A DNA stretch of 55,591 bases from Comamonadaceae bacterium (GTDB taxonomy: Bacteria; Pseudomonadota; Gammaproteobacteria; Burkholderiales; Burkholderiaceae_C), in contig CANFOQ010000015.1 of the NCBI GenBank assembly GCA_947448745.1, positions 1 to 55,591 on the forward strand. Direction: 5' to 3'. Below are positions 10,083 to 18,087 of this stretch, piece by piece. The position numbers were made by a program, and so were the translations under genes. The number at the start of each line of letters is the position of its first letter. Position 1 is the first letter of the stretch. The notes beneath the pieces were generated by a model. It was not told where the DNA came from. It saw only the letters and a program-made list of their open reading frames with translations, and made no database searches.

Positions 10083-10868
10083 TCAATTCAATTCATTCAA
10101 ATAGTGGTGGTGATCGGTGCGATAAACGCCAATTCGCCACTCCATGGGGGTGTCTTGGTAGGTGAAGGACAGGCGTTCGACCCGCAACAGCGGAGTGTTG
10201 CCGGCCACTTGCAGCAGGTGGGCTTCGTCCGGGGTGGGATTGACCGCCCGCAGTTTTTCTTGGGCCCGCAGCATCCTGATGCCAAATTCGGCCTCGAACA
10301 AGGCGTACATCGGGCCGGTGTCGCGGCTCAGGCGCTCGGCGGTCAGCCCTTTGAAGGGCGCGCCGGGTAGCCAAATGTCTTCATAAATCGTGGGTACCGC
10401 GCCAAACGACAGCACCCGCCGCACCTGGAACACCGGGTCACCGCTGGCCAAGGCCAGGGCCTGGGCCACGTCTTTCGGGGCTTTCAGGCGTTTGCAGTCA
10501 ACGATCTGGCGCTGGGCAGGGCCTTGGCTGATGATGTCGCCATCGTCGGGCTTCAACTTCAAAAACCGAAATTGCACATGCTGCTCAGCGTGGGTGGCGA
10601 CAAAAGTGCCCTTGCCTTGGCGGCGCACCAGCAAATGGTTTTTCGCCAGCTCGTCAATCGCCTTGCGCACCGTGCCCTGGCTGACTTTGTAGCGGGCTGC
10701 CAGCTCGAATTCGCTGGGAATCGGGTCACCCGGCTTCCACTCGCCCAGCTGCAGGCTTTGCAGGACCAGGCTCTTGATCTGCTGATAAAGTGGACTGAAA
10801 GCAGGCGAGGCCAACACGGGCGTGTCGGCCAACTCGGCACTGTTTTCTGCAGGTGTTGAAGGGTTCAC
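10083..10868 (-). CDS. GntR-family regulator (HutC type with UTRA domain)
   Basis: A 261-residue regulator with a GntR winged helix at about residues 25-95 (LYQQIKSLVLQSL, then GTVRKAIDELAKNHLLVRRQ and GKGTFVATH) followed by a UTRA ligand domain ending in LRVERLSFTYQDTPMEWRIG. The start is GTG at 10868; no in-frame ATG lies upstream before a stop. It stands between sdhC (same strand) and mdh (divergent), which suggests it controls TCA-cycle genes in response to an organic acid or related metabolite. That role is an inference from position. Its own promoter is covered by palindromes, so it is probably autoregulated. Confidence 0.88.
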   Translation of the reverse strand: MNPSTPAENSAELADTPVLASPAFSPLYQQIKSLVLQSLQLGEWKPGDPIPSEFELAARYKVSQGTVRKAIDELAKNHLLVRRQGKGTFVATHAEQHVQFRFLKLKPDDGDIISQGPAQRQIVDCKRLKAPKDVAQALALASGDPVFQVRRVLSFGAVPTIYEDIWLPGAPFKGLTAERLSRDTGPMYALFEAEFGIRMLRAQEKLRAVNPTPDEAHLLQVAGNTPLLRVERLSFTYQDTPMEWRIGVYRTDHHHYLNELN

Positions 10869-10905
10869 GGTGGACGCGTCAGGCGCATGTCATGGTCGAG
10901 CCGCT

Positions 10906-10948
10906 ATCATATCTTCTATAAGACACATGTCTAGCGGTTGACACCGCT
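10906..10948. promoter_or_regulatory. gntR/mdh divergent control region with stacked inverted repeats
   Basis: For gntR, TAGACA (plus 10928-10933) and TATGAT (plus 10906-10911), both read on the minus strand, are 16 bp apart. Within and beside this promoter lie TCTTCTATAAGA (10912-10923, imperfect palindrome), AGACACATGTCT (10921-10932, 5-bp arms) and AGCGGTTGACACCGCT (10933-10948, 6-bp arms around TGAC). The last overlaps a TTGACA (10938-10943) that could be the mdh -35 box; a matching -10 box at normal spacing was not found. Binding by the adjacent GntR protein is inferred. Confidence 0.55.
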
Positions 10949-11000
10949 TGGCAGGTGCACCCCGCTAAAGTCCTTTCTTTTTCTATTTCGGAGATTTCTC

Positions 11001-11990
11001 ATGAGCAAAAAGCCCGTCCGCGTTGCCGTTACCGGCGCAGCAGGTCAAATCGGTTACGCCTTGCTGTTTCGCATTGCCTCTGGCGAAATGCTGGGCAAAG
11101 ACCAGCCCGTCATCCTGCAATTGCTGGAAATCCCTGACGAGAAAGCCCAAAAATCCCTCAAAGGCGTGATGATGGAGTTGGAAGACTGCGCTTTCCCACT
11201 GTTGGTGGGGATGGAAGCCCACGCTGACCCGATGACCGCCTTCAAAGACACCGACTACGCCTTGTTGGTGGGTTCACGTCCTCGCGGCCCCGGCATGGAG
11301 CGCGCTGAACTGTTGTCCATCAACGGTGCCATCTTCACCGCACAAGGCAAGGCTTTGAACGCCGTGGCTTCGCGCAACGTGAAGGTGTTGGTCGTGGGCA
11401 ACCCCGCCAACACCAATGCCTACATCGCCATGAAGTCTGCCCCTGATTTGAAACCTGGCAACTTCACCGCCATGCTGCGCTTGGACCACAACCGAGCCGC
11501 GTCCCAAATCGCTGCCAAAACCGGCAAAGCCGTGGCCGACATCGAGAAATTGACCGTTTGGGGCAACCACTCGCCCACCATGTACGCCGATTACCGTTTC
11601 GCCACCATCAAGGGCGAGTCGGTGAAAGACATGATCAACGACCAAGAATGGAACGCCAATGTGTTCCTGCCCACCGTGGGCAAGCGCGGTGCCGCCATCA
11701 TTGAAGCGCGTGGTTTGTCTTCTGCCGCTTCAGCCGCCAATGCAGCGATTGACCACATGCACGACTGGGCGCTGGGCACCCACGGCAAGTGGGTCACCAT
11801 GGGCATTCCTTCACAAGGTTGGTATGGCATTCCCAAAGACGTGATGTTTGGCTTCCCCGTCACCTGCGAAAACGGCGAATACAAAGTGGTCGAAGGCTTG
11901 GCCATCGACGCCTTCAGCCAAAGCTGCATCGACAAAACCTTGAAAGAGCTGACCGACGAGCAAGCGGGCGTGGCCCACTTGGTCAAGTAA
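11001..11990 (+). CDS. mdh: Malate dehydrogenase
   Basis: Mdh interconverts malate and oxaloacetate with NAD+. I use the ATG at 11001 ([20 protein letters not shown]; 329 residues), preceded by a GGAG about 7 nt upstream; the open frame extends further but with no family similarity. NAD-binding [44 protein letters not shown] and the catalytic-His segment [13 protein letters not shown] are present. It heads the plus-strand group mdh-lyase-small protein-acnB. Confidence 0.97.
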   Translation: MSKKPVRVAVTGAAGQIGYALLFRIASGEMLGKDQPVILQLLEIPDEKAQKSLKGVMMELEDCAFPLLVGMEAHADPMTAFKDTDYALLVGSRPRGPGMERAELLSINGAIFTAQGKALNAVASRNVKVLVVGNPANTNAYIAMKSAPDLKPGNFTAMLRLDHNRAASQIAAKTGKAVADIEKLTVWGNHSPTMYADYRFATIKGESVKDMINDQEWNANVFLPTVGKRGAAIIEARGLSSAASAANAAIDHMHDWALGTHGKWVTMGIPSQGWYGIPKDVMFGFPVTCENGEYKVVEGLAIDAFSQSCIDKTLKELTDEQAGVAHLVK

Positions 11991-12013
11991 GTCGCTCAAC
12001 CCGGACCGCGTGC

Positions 12014-13033
12014 ATGAGCCAGGTTGCCCCCCCTGAAACGTCGCTTCGGGTGGGTGCGCACCCGCGTGATGTGTTGCAAGGGGCGCAAGCTGGGGCCATC
12101 AGCTTGCCGGTGTGTGACCACTACAGCGGTGTGGAGGCACGCATGCGCAAAAGCCTGCAACTGCAGGCCGAGATGATGCAAGAATTTGGCGTCTGCGTGT
12201 TTGATGTCACCCTGGATTGCGAAGACGGCGCCCCTGTGGGCGGCGAAGCCGAGCACGCTGCGCTGGTCTCTGAACTGGCCTTGGCCGCAGCGTCCGATGC
12301 GCGTGTGGCCGTGCGCGTTCACCCCGTCGATCACCCAGCGTTTCAGGCCGACATCCAAACGATTGTGGGCAGTGCTGGTGCCCGTTTGTGCCACATCATG
12401 TTGCCCAAGGTTGAATCGCTGGACGATGTGGTGTTGGCTGTTCAAGCCATCGACGCCGCCGGGGCCAAACACTTGCCCGTTCATGCTTTGATCGAATCAC
12501 CAGCAGCCGTGCACCGTGCCTTTGACATTGCTTCGCATCCCCGTTTGCAGTCCTTGAGTTTTGGCTTGATGGACTTTGTGTCCGCGCATGGCGGCGCGAT
12601 TCCCGCCGATGCCATGGGCAGTGCGGGGCAGTTCAGCCACCCGCTGGTGTTGCGTGCCAAGCTTGAAATTGCCAGTGCCTGCCATGCACACGGCAAGGTG
12701 CCGTCACATTGTGTGGTGACCGAGTTCAGCAACCCCGAGGCCATGCAAGCCGCTGCCCGTCGTGCATCGCAAGACCTGGGCTACACCCGCATGTGGAGCA
12801 TTCATCCGTCGCAAATCCGACCCATCTTGCAAGCCATGGCGCCGTCTGAGAAAGACATTGAACAGGCCTGCGAGGTCTTGCTGACCGCACAAAGCGCCGA
12901 CTGGGCGCCCATCAGCGTTGGCGGACAGTTGCACGACCGCGCCAGTTACCGTTTCTTTTGGCATGTACTTGAGCGGGCACACGCCACGGGCCGCGCCATG
13001 CCGACACCTGCCCAATCGTTTTTCCAAGCATGA
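12014..13033 (+). CDS. HpcH/HpaI aldolase/citrate lyase family protein (CitE-like)
   Basis: A 339-residue TIM-barrel protein of the HpcH/HpaI (CitE/malyl-CoA lyase-like) family. DVTLDCEDGAPVGGEAEHA, ALIESPAAVHRAFDIA and LSFGLMDFVSAHGG carry the acidic residues that usually bind Mg2+ and the substrate carboxylates. The start at 12014 (MSQVAPPETSLRVGAHPRDV) has no strong ribosome-binding site; an upstream extension would run into mdh. It lies 23 bp after mdh and overlaps the next gene by 4 bp. Members cleave CoA thioesters such as citramalyl-CoA or malyl-CoA; the actual substrate is unknown. Context suggests a link to TCA or C2/C5 acid metabolism. Confidence 0.85.
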   Translation: MSQVAPPETSLRVGAHPRDVLQGAQAGAISLPVCDHYSGVEARMRKSLQLQAEMMQEFGVCVFDVTLDCEDGAPVGGEAEHAALVSELALAAASDARVAVRVHPVDHPAFQADIQTIVGSAGARLCHIMLPKVESLDDVVLAVQAIDAAGAKHLPVHALIESPAAVHRAFDIASHPRLQSLSFGLMDFVSAHGGAIPADAMGSAGQFSHPLVLRAKLEIASACHAHGKVPSHCVVTEFSNPEAMQAAARRASQDLGYTRMWSIHPSQIRPILQAMAPSEKDIEQACEVLLTAQSADWAPISVGGQLHDRASYRFFWHVLERAHATGRAMPTPAQSFFQA

Positions 13034-13452
13034 AACGGAACATGACCTCAACCCTGTCATTGGCGATTGGCTTGTTGGTTATCTTGTGGTCTGCCACGGC
13101 CTTGCGTGCCCAAGAACTGCCGCATGTGTATGTGGGCCGCTTGCCCTGTGAGCTGAACCAAATCGTCAGCTTGCAAGCGGTGCCCGGCGAACCTGGCCGC
13201 TATGTGTTGAATTTCAAAAAATTCAAATTCACCATGGTGGCGGTGTCCACCCATTCGGGGGTGGTGCGTTTGGAAGACCCCATCAGCGGAGCCACCTGGG
13301 TGCAGCTCAACAGCAAGTCGATGTTGATGGACAGCCGACGCGGCGTGCGCATGGTGGACGATTGCCAACACCCCACCCAAAAAGCCATGGCCGAGGCCAT
13401 GAAAACCAACCCCAACCCACCTTTGATCGAGGTCGACACCTCGACCCGTTGA
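13030..13452 (+). CDS. Small exported protein of unknown function
   Basis: A 140-residue protein with a clear signal peptide (hydrophobic stretch at about residues 8-22, likely cleavage after LRA before QELPHV). The mature part has two Cys residues, in PCELNQ and DDCQHP, that could form a disulfide in the periplasm. The ATG overlaps the lyase stop codon (ATGA), so translation is coupled, and acnB follows after 24 bp. I do not recognise a domain. Its place between two cytoplasmic carbon-metabolism enzymes is puzzling. Confidence 0.8.
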   Translation: MKRNMTSTLSLAIGLLVILWSATALRAQELPHVYVGRLPCELNQIVSLQAVPGEPGRYVLNFKKFKFTMVAVSTHSGVVRLEDPISGATWVQLNSKSMLMDSRRGVRMVDDCQHPTQKAMAEAMKTNPNPPLIEVDTSTR

Positions 13453-13476
13453 TTCATTACTTTTCAGGAGAACCAC

Positions 13477-16068
13477 ATGTTGAAAGCCTACCGAGACCAT
13501 GCTGCCGAACGCGCCGCTTTGGGCATCCCCCCCCTGCCTTTGGACGCCAAACAAACCGCTGAACTGATTGAGCTGATCAAGAGCCCACCCGCTGGCGAAG
13601 ACACTTTCCTGATGGACTTGCTGACCCACCGCGTGCCTCCTGGTGTGGACGATGCAGCCAAAGTGAAAGCCTCGTTCTTGGCCGCTGTGGCCCATGGTGA
13701 ATTGAAAGTGGGTTTGATCTCCAAGTCCAAGGCCACCGAGTTGCTGGGCACCATGGTGGGCGGCTACAACGTGCATCCCCTCATTGAGCTGCTTGACGAC
13801 GCTGAAGTCGCTGGTGTGGCCGCTGACGCCTTGAAGAAAACCTTATTGATGTTCGACTTCTTCAACGACGTGGCCGACAAAGCCAAAGCTGGCAATGCAA
13901 AAGCCAAAGAAGTGATGCAAAGCTGGGCAGATGCCGAGTGGTTCACCAGCCGCCACGAAGTGGACAAAAAAATCACGGTCACCGTGTTCAAGGTGCCCGG
14001 CGAAACCAACACCGACGATTTGTCACCTGCGCCTGATGCGTGGAGCCGCCCCGACATTCCGCTGCACTATTTGGCGATGCTGAAAAACACCCGCGAAGGT
14101 GCAGCATTCAAACCTGAAGAAGACGGCAAACGCGGGCCCATGCAGTTCATTGAAGACCTGAAGAAAAAAGGCCATTTGGTGGCCTATGTGGGCGATGTGG
14201 TGGGCACGGGTTCCAGCCGCAAATCGGCCACCAACAGCGTGATTTGGGCCACCGGCCAAGACATCCCGTTCGTGCCCAACAAGCGTTTTGGCGGTGTGAC
14301 TTTAGGCGGCAAAATCGCCCCTATTTTCTTCAACACCCAAGAAGACTCGGGTGCCCTGCCCATTGAAGTCGACGTCACCAAATTGGAGATGGGCGACGTC
14401 ATCGACATCCTGCCTTACGAGGGCAAGATCATGAAAAACGGCACCACAGTCACCGAATTCAAATTGAAGAGCGATGTGCTGTTTGATGAAGTGCGTGCTG
14501 GCGGCCGCATCAACCTGATCATTGGTCGCTCACTCACCGCCAAAGCCCGAGAGTTTTTGGGCTTGCCTGCCTCCACCGTGTTCCGTTTGCCGTCGGTCCC
14601 TGCAACCACCAAGGCGGGTTTCACCCTGGCGCAAAAAATGGTGGGACGCGCCGTTGGTTTGCCTGAAGGCCAAGGCGTTCGCCCCGGCACTTACTGCGAA
14701 CCCAAGATGACCACCGTGGGGTCGCAAGACACCACCGGCCCGATGACCCGCGACGAGTTGAAAGACTTGGCTTGTTTGGGTTTCAGCGCCGACATGGTGA
14801 TGCAGTCCTTCTGCCACACCGCGGCTTATCCCAAGTCGGTGGACGTGAAAACCCACCGCGAATTGCCAGCCTTCATCAGCAACCGTGGTGGCGTGGCTCT
14901 GCGTCCTGGTGACGGCGTGATTCACTCTTGGCTCAACCGTTTGCTGTTGCCCGATACCGTGGGCACCGGCGGCGATTCACACACCCGTTTCCCCATTGGT
15001 ATTTCTTTCCCGGCCGGTTCTGGTTTGGTGGCCTTTGGTGCCGCCACGGGCGTGATGCCTTTGGACATGCCCGAGTCGGTGTTGGTGCGCTTCAAAGGCG
15101 AGATGCAACCCGGCGTCACCCTGCGTGACCTGGTGCACGCGATTCCTTTGTACGGCATCAAGAAGGGTTTGTTGACCGTGGCCAAGGCCGGCAAGATCAA
15201 CGAGTTCTCGGGCCGCATTTTGGAAATTGAAGGTCTGCCCAATCTGAAAGTGGAACAAGCATTTGAGTTGTCTGACGCGTCGGCCGAACGCTCGGCCGCT
15301 GGTTGCACCATCAAGCTCAACAAAGAGCCGGTCATTGAATACCTCAAGTCCAATGTCGTGCTGATGAAAAACATGATTGCCGATGGCTATGCCGACGCCC
15401 GCACCTTGGCGCGTCGCATCGAGAAAGTGGAGGCTTGGTTGGCCAAGCCCGACCTGCTTGAAGCCGATAAAGACGCCGAATACGCGCATGTGATTGAGAT
15501 CGACATGAACGAGATCAAAGAACCCATTCTGTGCTGCCCGAACGATCCAGATGACGCCAAGTTCTTGTCCGATGTCGCTGGCACCAAGATCGATGAAGCC
15601 TTCATTGGTTCTTGCATGACCAACATCGGGCACTTCCGTGCCGCCGCCAAATTGTTGGGCGGCCAGCGCGATATTCCCGTCAAGTTGTGGGTGGCCCCGC
15701 CTACCAAAATGGACGAGAGCGAGCTCATCAAGGAAGGCCATTACGCCGCCTTTGGCACAGCGGGTGCACGCACCGAAATGCCCGGTTGCAGTTTGTGCAT
15801 GGGCAACCAAGCGCAGGTGCGCGAAGGCGCGACCGTGGTGTCGACATCCACGCGCAACTTCCCCAACCGTTTGGGCAAAAACACCAACGTGTTTTTGGCC
15901 TCGGCTGAATTGGCGGCGATTGCATCCAAGCTGGGTCACATCCCCACAGTGGCCGAATACCACCAAGCCATGGGCATCGTGAACCAGGATGGCGCGGCGA
16001 TCTACAAGTACTTGAACTTCAACCAGATTGACGAGTACGTGGAAACAGCCAAAGGCGTGACAGCCTGA
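13477..16068 (+). CDS. acnB: Aconitate hydratase B (2-methylisocitrate dehydratase)
   Basis: AcnB isomerises citrate and isocitrate through cis-aconitate and in many bacteria also hydrates 2-methyl-cis-aconitate. The 863-residue protein has the AcnB order: a HEAT-like N-terminal domain ([20 protein letters not shown]), a swivel domain, and the catalytic region with Fe-S Cys ligands near residues 710 ([14 protein letters not shown]) and 768 ([10 protein letters not shown]). A CAGGAG site precedes the ATG. It ends the plus-strand operon that starts at mdh; length is standard. Confidence 0.97.
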   Translation: MLKAYRDHAAERAALGIPPLPLDAKQTAELIELIKSPPAGEDTFLMDLLTHRVPPGVDDAAKVKASFLAAVAHGELKVGLISKSKATELLGTMVGGYNVHPLIELLDDAEVAGVAADALKKTLLMFDFFNDVADKAKAGNAKAKEVMQSWADAEWFTSRHEVDKKITVTVFKVPGETNTDDLSPAPDAWSRPDIPLHYLAMLKNTREGAAFKPEEDGKRGPMQFIEDLKKKGHLVAYVGDVVGTGSSRKSATNSVIWATGQDIPFVPNKRFGGVTLGGKIAPIFFNTQEDSGALPIEVDVTKLEMGDVIDILPYEGKIMKNGTTVTEFKLKSDVLFDEVRAGGRINLIIGRSLTAKAREFLGLPASTVFRLPSVPATTKAGFTLAQKMVGRAVGLPEGQGVRPGTYCEPKMTTVGSQDTTGPMTRDELKDLACLGFSADMVMQSFCHTAAYPKSVDVKTHRELPAFISNRGGVALRPGDGVIHSWLNRLLLPDTVGTGGDSHTRFPIGISFPAGSGLVAFGAATGVMPLDMPESVLVRFKGEMQPGVTLRDLVHAIPLYGIKKGLLTVAKAGKINEFSGRILEIEGLPNLKVEQAFELSDASAERSAAGCTIKLNKEPVIEYLKSNVVLMKNMIADGYADARTLARRIEKVEAWLAKPDLLEADKDAEYAHVIEIDMNEIKEPILCCPNDPDDAKFLSDVAGTKIDEAFIGSCMTNIGHFRAAAKLLGGQRDIPVKLWVAPPTKMDESELIKEGHYAAFGTAGARTEMPGCSLCMGNQAQVREGATVVSTSTRNFPNRLGKNTNVFLASAELAAIASKLGHIPTVAEYHQAMGIVNQDGAAIYKYLNFNQIDEYVETAKGVTA

Positions 16069-16097
16069 CGCAACGGTTGCCTTGACAAGTCCCTTTT

Positions 16098-16124
16098 TTA
16101 TTCTGTACAGTCTGTACGGAATAA
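16098..16124. promoter_or_regulatory. 27-bp near-perfect palindrome, probable antitoxin operator
   Basis: The arms TTATTC-N-GTACAG (16098-16110) and CTGTAC-N-GAATAA (16112-16124) are complementary at 12 of 13 positions around a central T at 16111. A TTGACA lies at 16082-16087, so the palindrome covers the expected -10 region (TACAGT at 16106-16111, 18-bp spacing). The ribosome-binding AAAGGGGG follows, just before the antitoxin ATG at 16135. This is the classical place for autorepression by a toxin-antitoxin complex. Confidence 0.75.
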
Positions 16125-16134
16125 AGGGGGATTC

Positions 16135-16395
16135 ATGAGCAAACGCAAGTCGTATGGTTTAGAGCAGGCCAGGGCGCAGTTGCCGCTCATCGCCGCCGAG
16201 GCCCAAGCGGGCTACAGCAGTGTCATCACCCGCCACGGCAAGCCCATGGCGGTGGTGGTGCCGGTGGCAGATTGGCAATCAGCGCAGGGGCAGAAGGTGG
16301 CCGAAGGCGGCATCTTGGCGCTGCGTGGCACGGGGCATGGTCTGTGGCCTCAAGGTGCGGCCAAAGCCGTGGCGCAGTTGCGCCAAGAGTGGTGA
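16135..16395 (+). CDS. Type II antitoxin, Phd/YefM family
   Basis: An 86-residue DNA-binding antitoxin. The N-terminus has the Phd/YefM fold: YGLEQARAQLPLIAAEAQAG, then VITRHGKPMAVVVPVADW. The C-terminal part probably wraps the toxin. A strong AAAGGGGG site precedes the ATG. It overlaps a promoter palindrome suited to autorepression, and the PIN-domain toxin gene starts 3 bp after its stop codon. Family is well supported; the specific operator contact is inferred. Confidence 0.88.
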   Translation: MSKRKSYGLEQARAQLPLIAAEAQAGYSSVITRHGKPMAVVVPVADWQSAQGQKVAEGGILALRGTGHGLWPQGAAKAVAQLRQEW

Positions 16396-16398
16396 TGC

Positions 16399-16845
16399 AT
16401 GGTCACGGCAATACCTGCCACCTTGTGGGGAGGTTTAAGTCCCGGTGCCTTGGTGTTGGTAGACACCGCACCTTGGATTTACCTGCTGGAAGACCACCCC
16501 CAGTTCGCGCCACTTTTTTTGGGCCTGTTTGAAGCCGCCGAGCGCGGCCAGGTTCAGCTGGCGCTCACCACCATCACCTTGGCCGAGGTGTTGACCGGAC
16601 CTTTGAAGCACAAGCAAACAGCGCTGGCCAAGCGCTATGAAAACGCCTTGAATAAATACCAAGTGCTGCCTCTGTCAGCCACCATTGTCAGTCTGGCTGC
16701 GCAGTTGCGCATTCAATACCGCCTGAAGCTCCCTGACGCGGTGCAACTGGCCTCGGCCCTTGACCTGGGCGCTGCGGCGCTGGTCACGCACGACCGGGAT
16801 TTTTCAAAGGTCAAGGGATTGCCGGTGTTGCAGGGTGGGGAATGA
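16399..16845 (+). CDS. PIN-domain ribonuclease toxin (VapC-like)
   Basis: A 148-residue PIN-domain protein. The acidic active-site residues are visible in LVDTAPWIYLLED (first Asp), in ITLAEVLTG (Glu), in KLPDAVQLASAL (Asp) and in LVTHDRDFSKV (Asp). Such toxins cut RNA, often tRNA or rRNA. The ATG at 16399 gives about 18 residues before the usual PIN start; a GGGGAGG at 16427-16433 is too far from the downstream TTG/GTG codons at 16450-16456 to decide the start, so the exact N-terminus is uncertain. Partner of the upstream antitoxin. Confidence 0.85.
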   Translation: MVTAIPATLWGGLSPGALVLVDTAPWIYLLEDHPQFAPLFLGLFEAAERGQVQLALTTITLAEVLTGPLKHKQTALAKRYENALNKYQVLPLSATIVSLAAQLRIQYRLKLPDAVQLASALDLGAAALVTHDRDFSKVKGLPVLQGGE

Positions 16846-16862
16846 ATCTGGAAAGTCAGTGT

Positions 16863-17261
16863 TTAACTTTTTCGGTAGGCCTTGAGCACTTGTTTTGCGC
16901 CAAGGCTGGGGTAGTGCTTCAAGTTCAGGGTGTAAAGACAAGCATTGCAATGCGCCGCCGTGGCGGCAATCAGCGCGTCGTTCAGTCCCACGCCATGTGA
17001 TTTGCTGAAATCTCGTCTGATCAACCCGCCGGATTGAGCGATGTCTCGGTTGAGTTCCAGCACATCCAGGGTGTCAAGCAAATTGGACAAAGCATCGCTT
17101 TCAACGCCATCTCGAACACCCGCGTACAACTCGCCAATGCTGATGCTGCTGATGGCAACACGGTGGGGCAATTGATCGACAAAGGTCAAGGCTTGTTTTG
17201 TGCCACGCAGAAAGTCGATCCACACATCAGTGTCAACCATCGGTATGCGGGCGTTGCTCAA
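16863..17261 (-). CDS. vapC: VapC-type PIN-domain toxin
   Basis: A 132-residue PIN-domain ribonuclease: MVDTDVWIDFLRG, SISIGELYAGVRDG, GLNDALIAATAAH and YTLNLKHYPSL carry the conserved acidic positions except that the last motif is TLNLKHY, common in VapC. I take TTG at 17261 as the start because GAGGAG lies 8 nt upstream and the TTG overlaps the antitoxin stop; the ATG at 17240 has no ribosome-binding site. It converges with the PIN toxin on the other strand, with only 17 bp between their stop codons. Confidence 0.87.
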   Translation of the reverse strand: MSNARIPMVDTDVWIDFLRGTKQALTFVDQLPHRVAISSISIGELYAGVRDGVESDALSNLLDTLDVLELNRDIAQSGGLIRRDFSKSHGVGLNDALIAATAAHCNACLYTLNLKHYPSLGAKQVLKAYRKS

Positions 17262-17509
17262 AGAGTCCGCTCCTCAGAGCGCAGTTGTTTCAAGGTGGGT
17301 CTAGCGAGCTTGGCATCCCACTGGCCTGCAGATTGCATGCGTTTGGCCATTCTGCTCACGGGTTGGTGAATCTTCAAAAAATCATCAATGGCAGAGCGTA
17401 TCAAGGCACTGCTGCTGCAGCCTTGTTGTTTGGCTAATTCAACCAACTGCATCTGCTGTTGAGCTGTTAAATAGATTTGAGTTCTTGATAAATCTGAGGG
17501 GAGTGCCAT
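17258..17509 (-). CDS. vapB: Ribbon-helix-helix antitoxin for the adjacent VapC
   Basis: An 83-residue protein beginning MALPSDLSRTQIYLTAQQQM, typical of ribbon-helix-helix (CopG-like) antitoxins: a short beta strand (RTQIYLT) followed by two helices (QMQLVELAKQQ, SSSALIRSAIDDFL). The ATG at 17509 gives this length; the open frame extends 25 codons upstream but without family features. The stop codon overlaps the vapC TTG start, so the pair is coupled. The C-terminal part probably binds and masks VapC. Confidence 0.82.
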   Translation of the reverse strand: MALPSDLSRTQIYLTAQQQMQLVELAKQQGCSSSALIRSAIDDFLKIHQPVSRMAKRMQSAGQWDAKLARPTLKQLRSEERTL

Positions 17510-17524
17510 GAGCGAATCTCCAGT

Positions 17525-17545
17525 TGATGTATATGAGTGATGTAT
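17525..17545. repeat. Direct repeat upstream of vapB, possible operator
   Basis: TGATGTAT occurs at 17525-17532 and again at 17538-17545, 13 bp apart, 16-36 bp upstream of the vapB start. Ribbon-helix-helix antitoxins often bind such short tandem sites. No convincing -35/-10 pair was placed. Confidence 0.35.
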
Positions 17546-17580
17546 GTTAACAGCCAGGCCTGAATTGGGGGGTGATCTGT

Positions 17581-18087
17581 TCACACTTCAAACGTGATGC
17601 AGTTCTCCTCGCCCTGAGGCCCCGTGCGATCCACCACCCAAAAATCGCTGTCGTGCAGCGCCAACAAAGGGTGGTGCCACGTGCCTTTGGCGTAGTTCAC
17701 GCCTTGTTGACCACTGGCATCAAAACACCTGAGGCTCTTCAAGTCGGGTTGGTCTCCACCCAAAGCCACCACCACCAGATACGGCTGCCCAGACAAGGGC
17801 ATGAAGGCTTGCGAGCCCAGCGGGTGTTTCTCCAGCATCGTCAATTGCAGCGGTTGGGGTCGCGCTCTGGCTCTGAAAATACTGACAGCCGCTTGGCCGC
17901 CATCTTGCGCCACATCAACCAGTGTCAGTCGGTCGAAGCGTTCTGCAAAACCTTGGTTGATCGTGAAATGTTGAGCGCTCGGGGTGGCTTCAATCACATC
18001 ACCAAAAGGCTTGAACGCCTCTGCGGTGAGTGGCTCCACCGCAAGCGGCTGACCTGCCAACAGAACTTCAATGTCAGACGCGCTCAT
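17581..18087 (-). CDS. allA: Ureidoglycolate lyase-like protein (AllA family)
   Basis: A 168-residue cupin-type protein of the AllA family, which splits ureidoglycolate into glyoxylate and urea in purine (allantoin) breakdown. PLTAEAFKPFGDVIEA, MLEKHPLGSQAFMPLSG, GTWHHPLLAL and DSDFWVVDRTG are family blocks. The ATG at 18087 shares one base with the hydantoinase stop codon (TGATG), so the two are translationally coupled; a TTG one codon earlier is less likely. No allantoinase or allantoate amidohydrolase is nearby, so the true substrate may be another ureido acid. Confidence 0.85.
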   Translation of the reverse strand: MSASDIEVLLAGQPLAVEPLTAEAFKPFGDVIEATPSAQHFTINQGFAERFDRLTLVDVAQDGGQAAVSIFRARARPQPLQLTMLEKHPLGSQAFMPLSGQPYLVVVALGGDQPDLKSLRCFDASGQQGVNYAKGTWHHPLLALHDSDFWVVDRTGPQGEENCITFEV

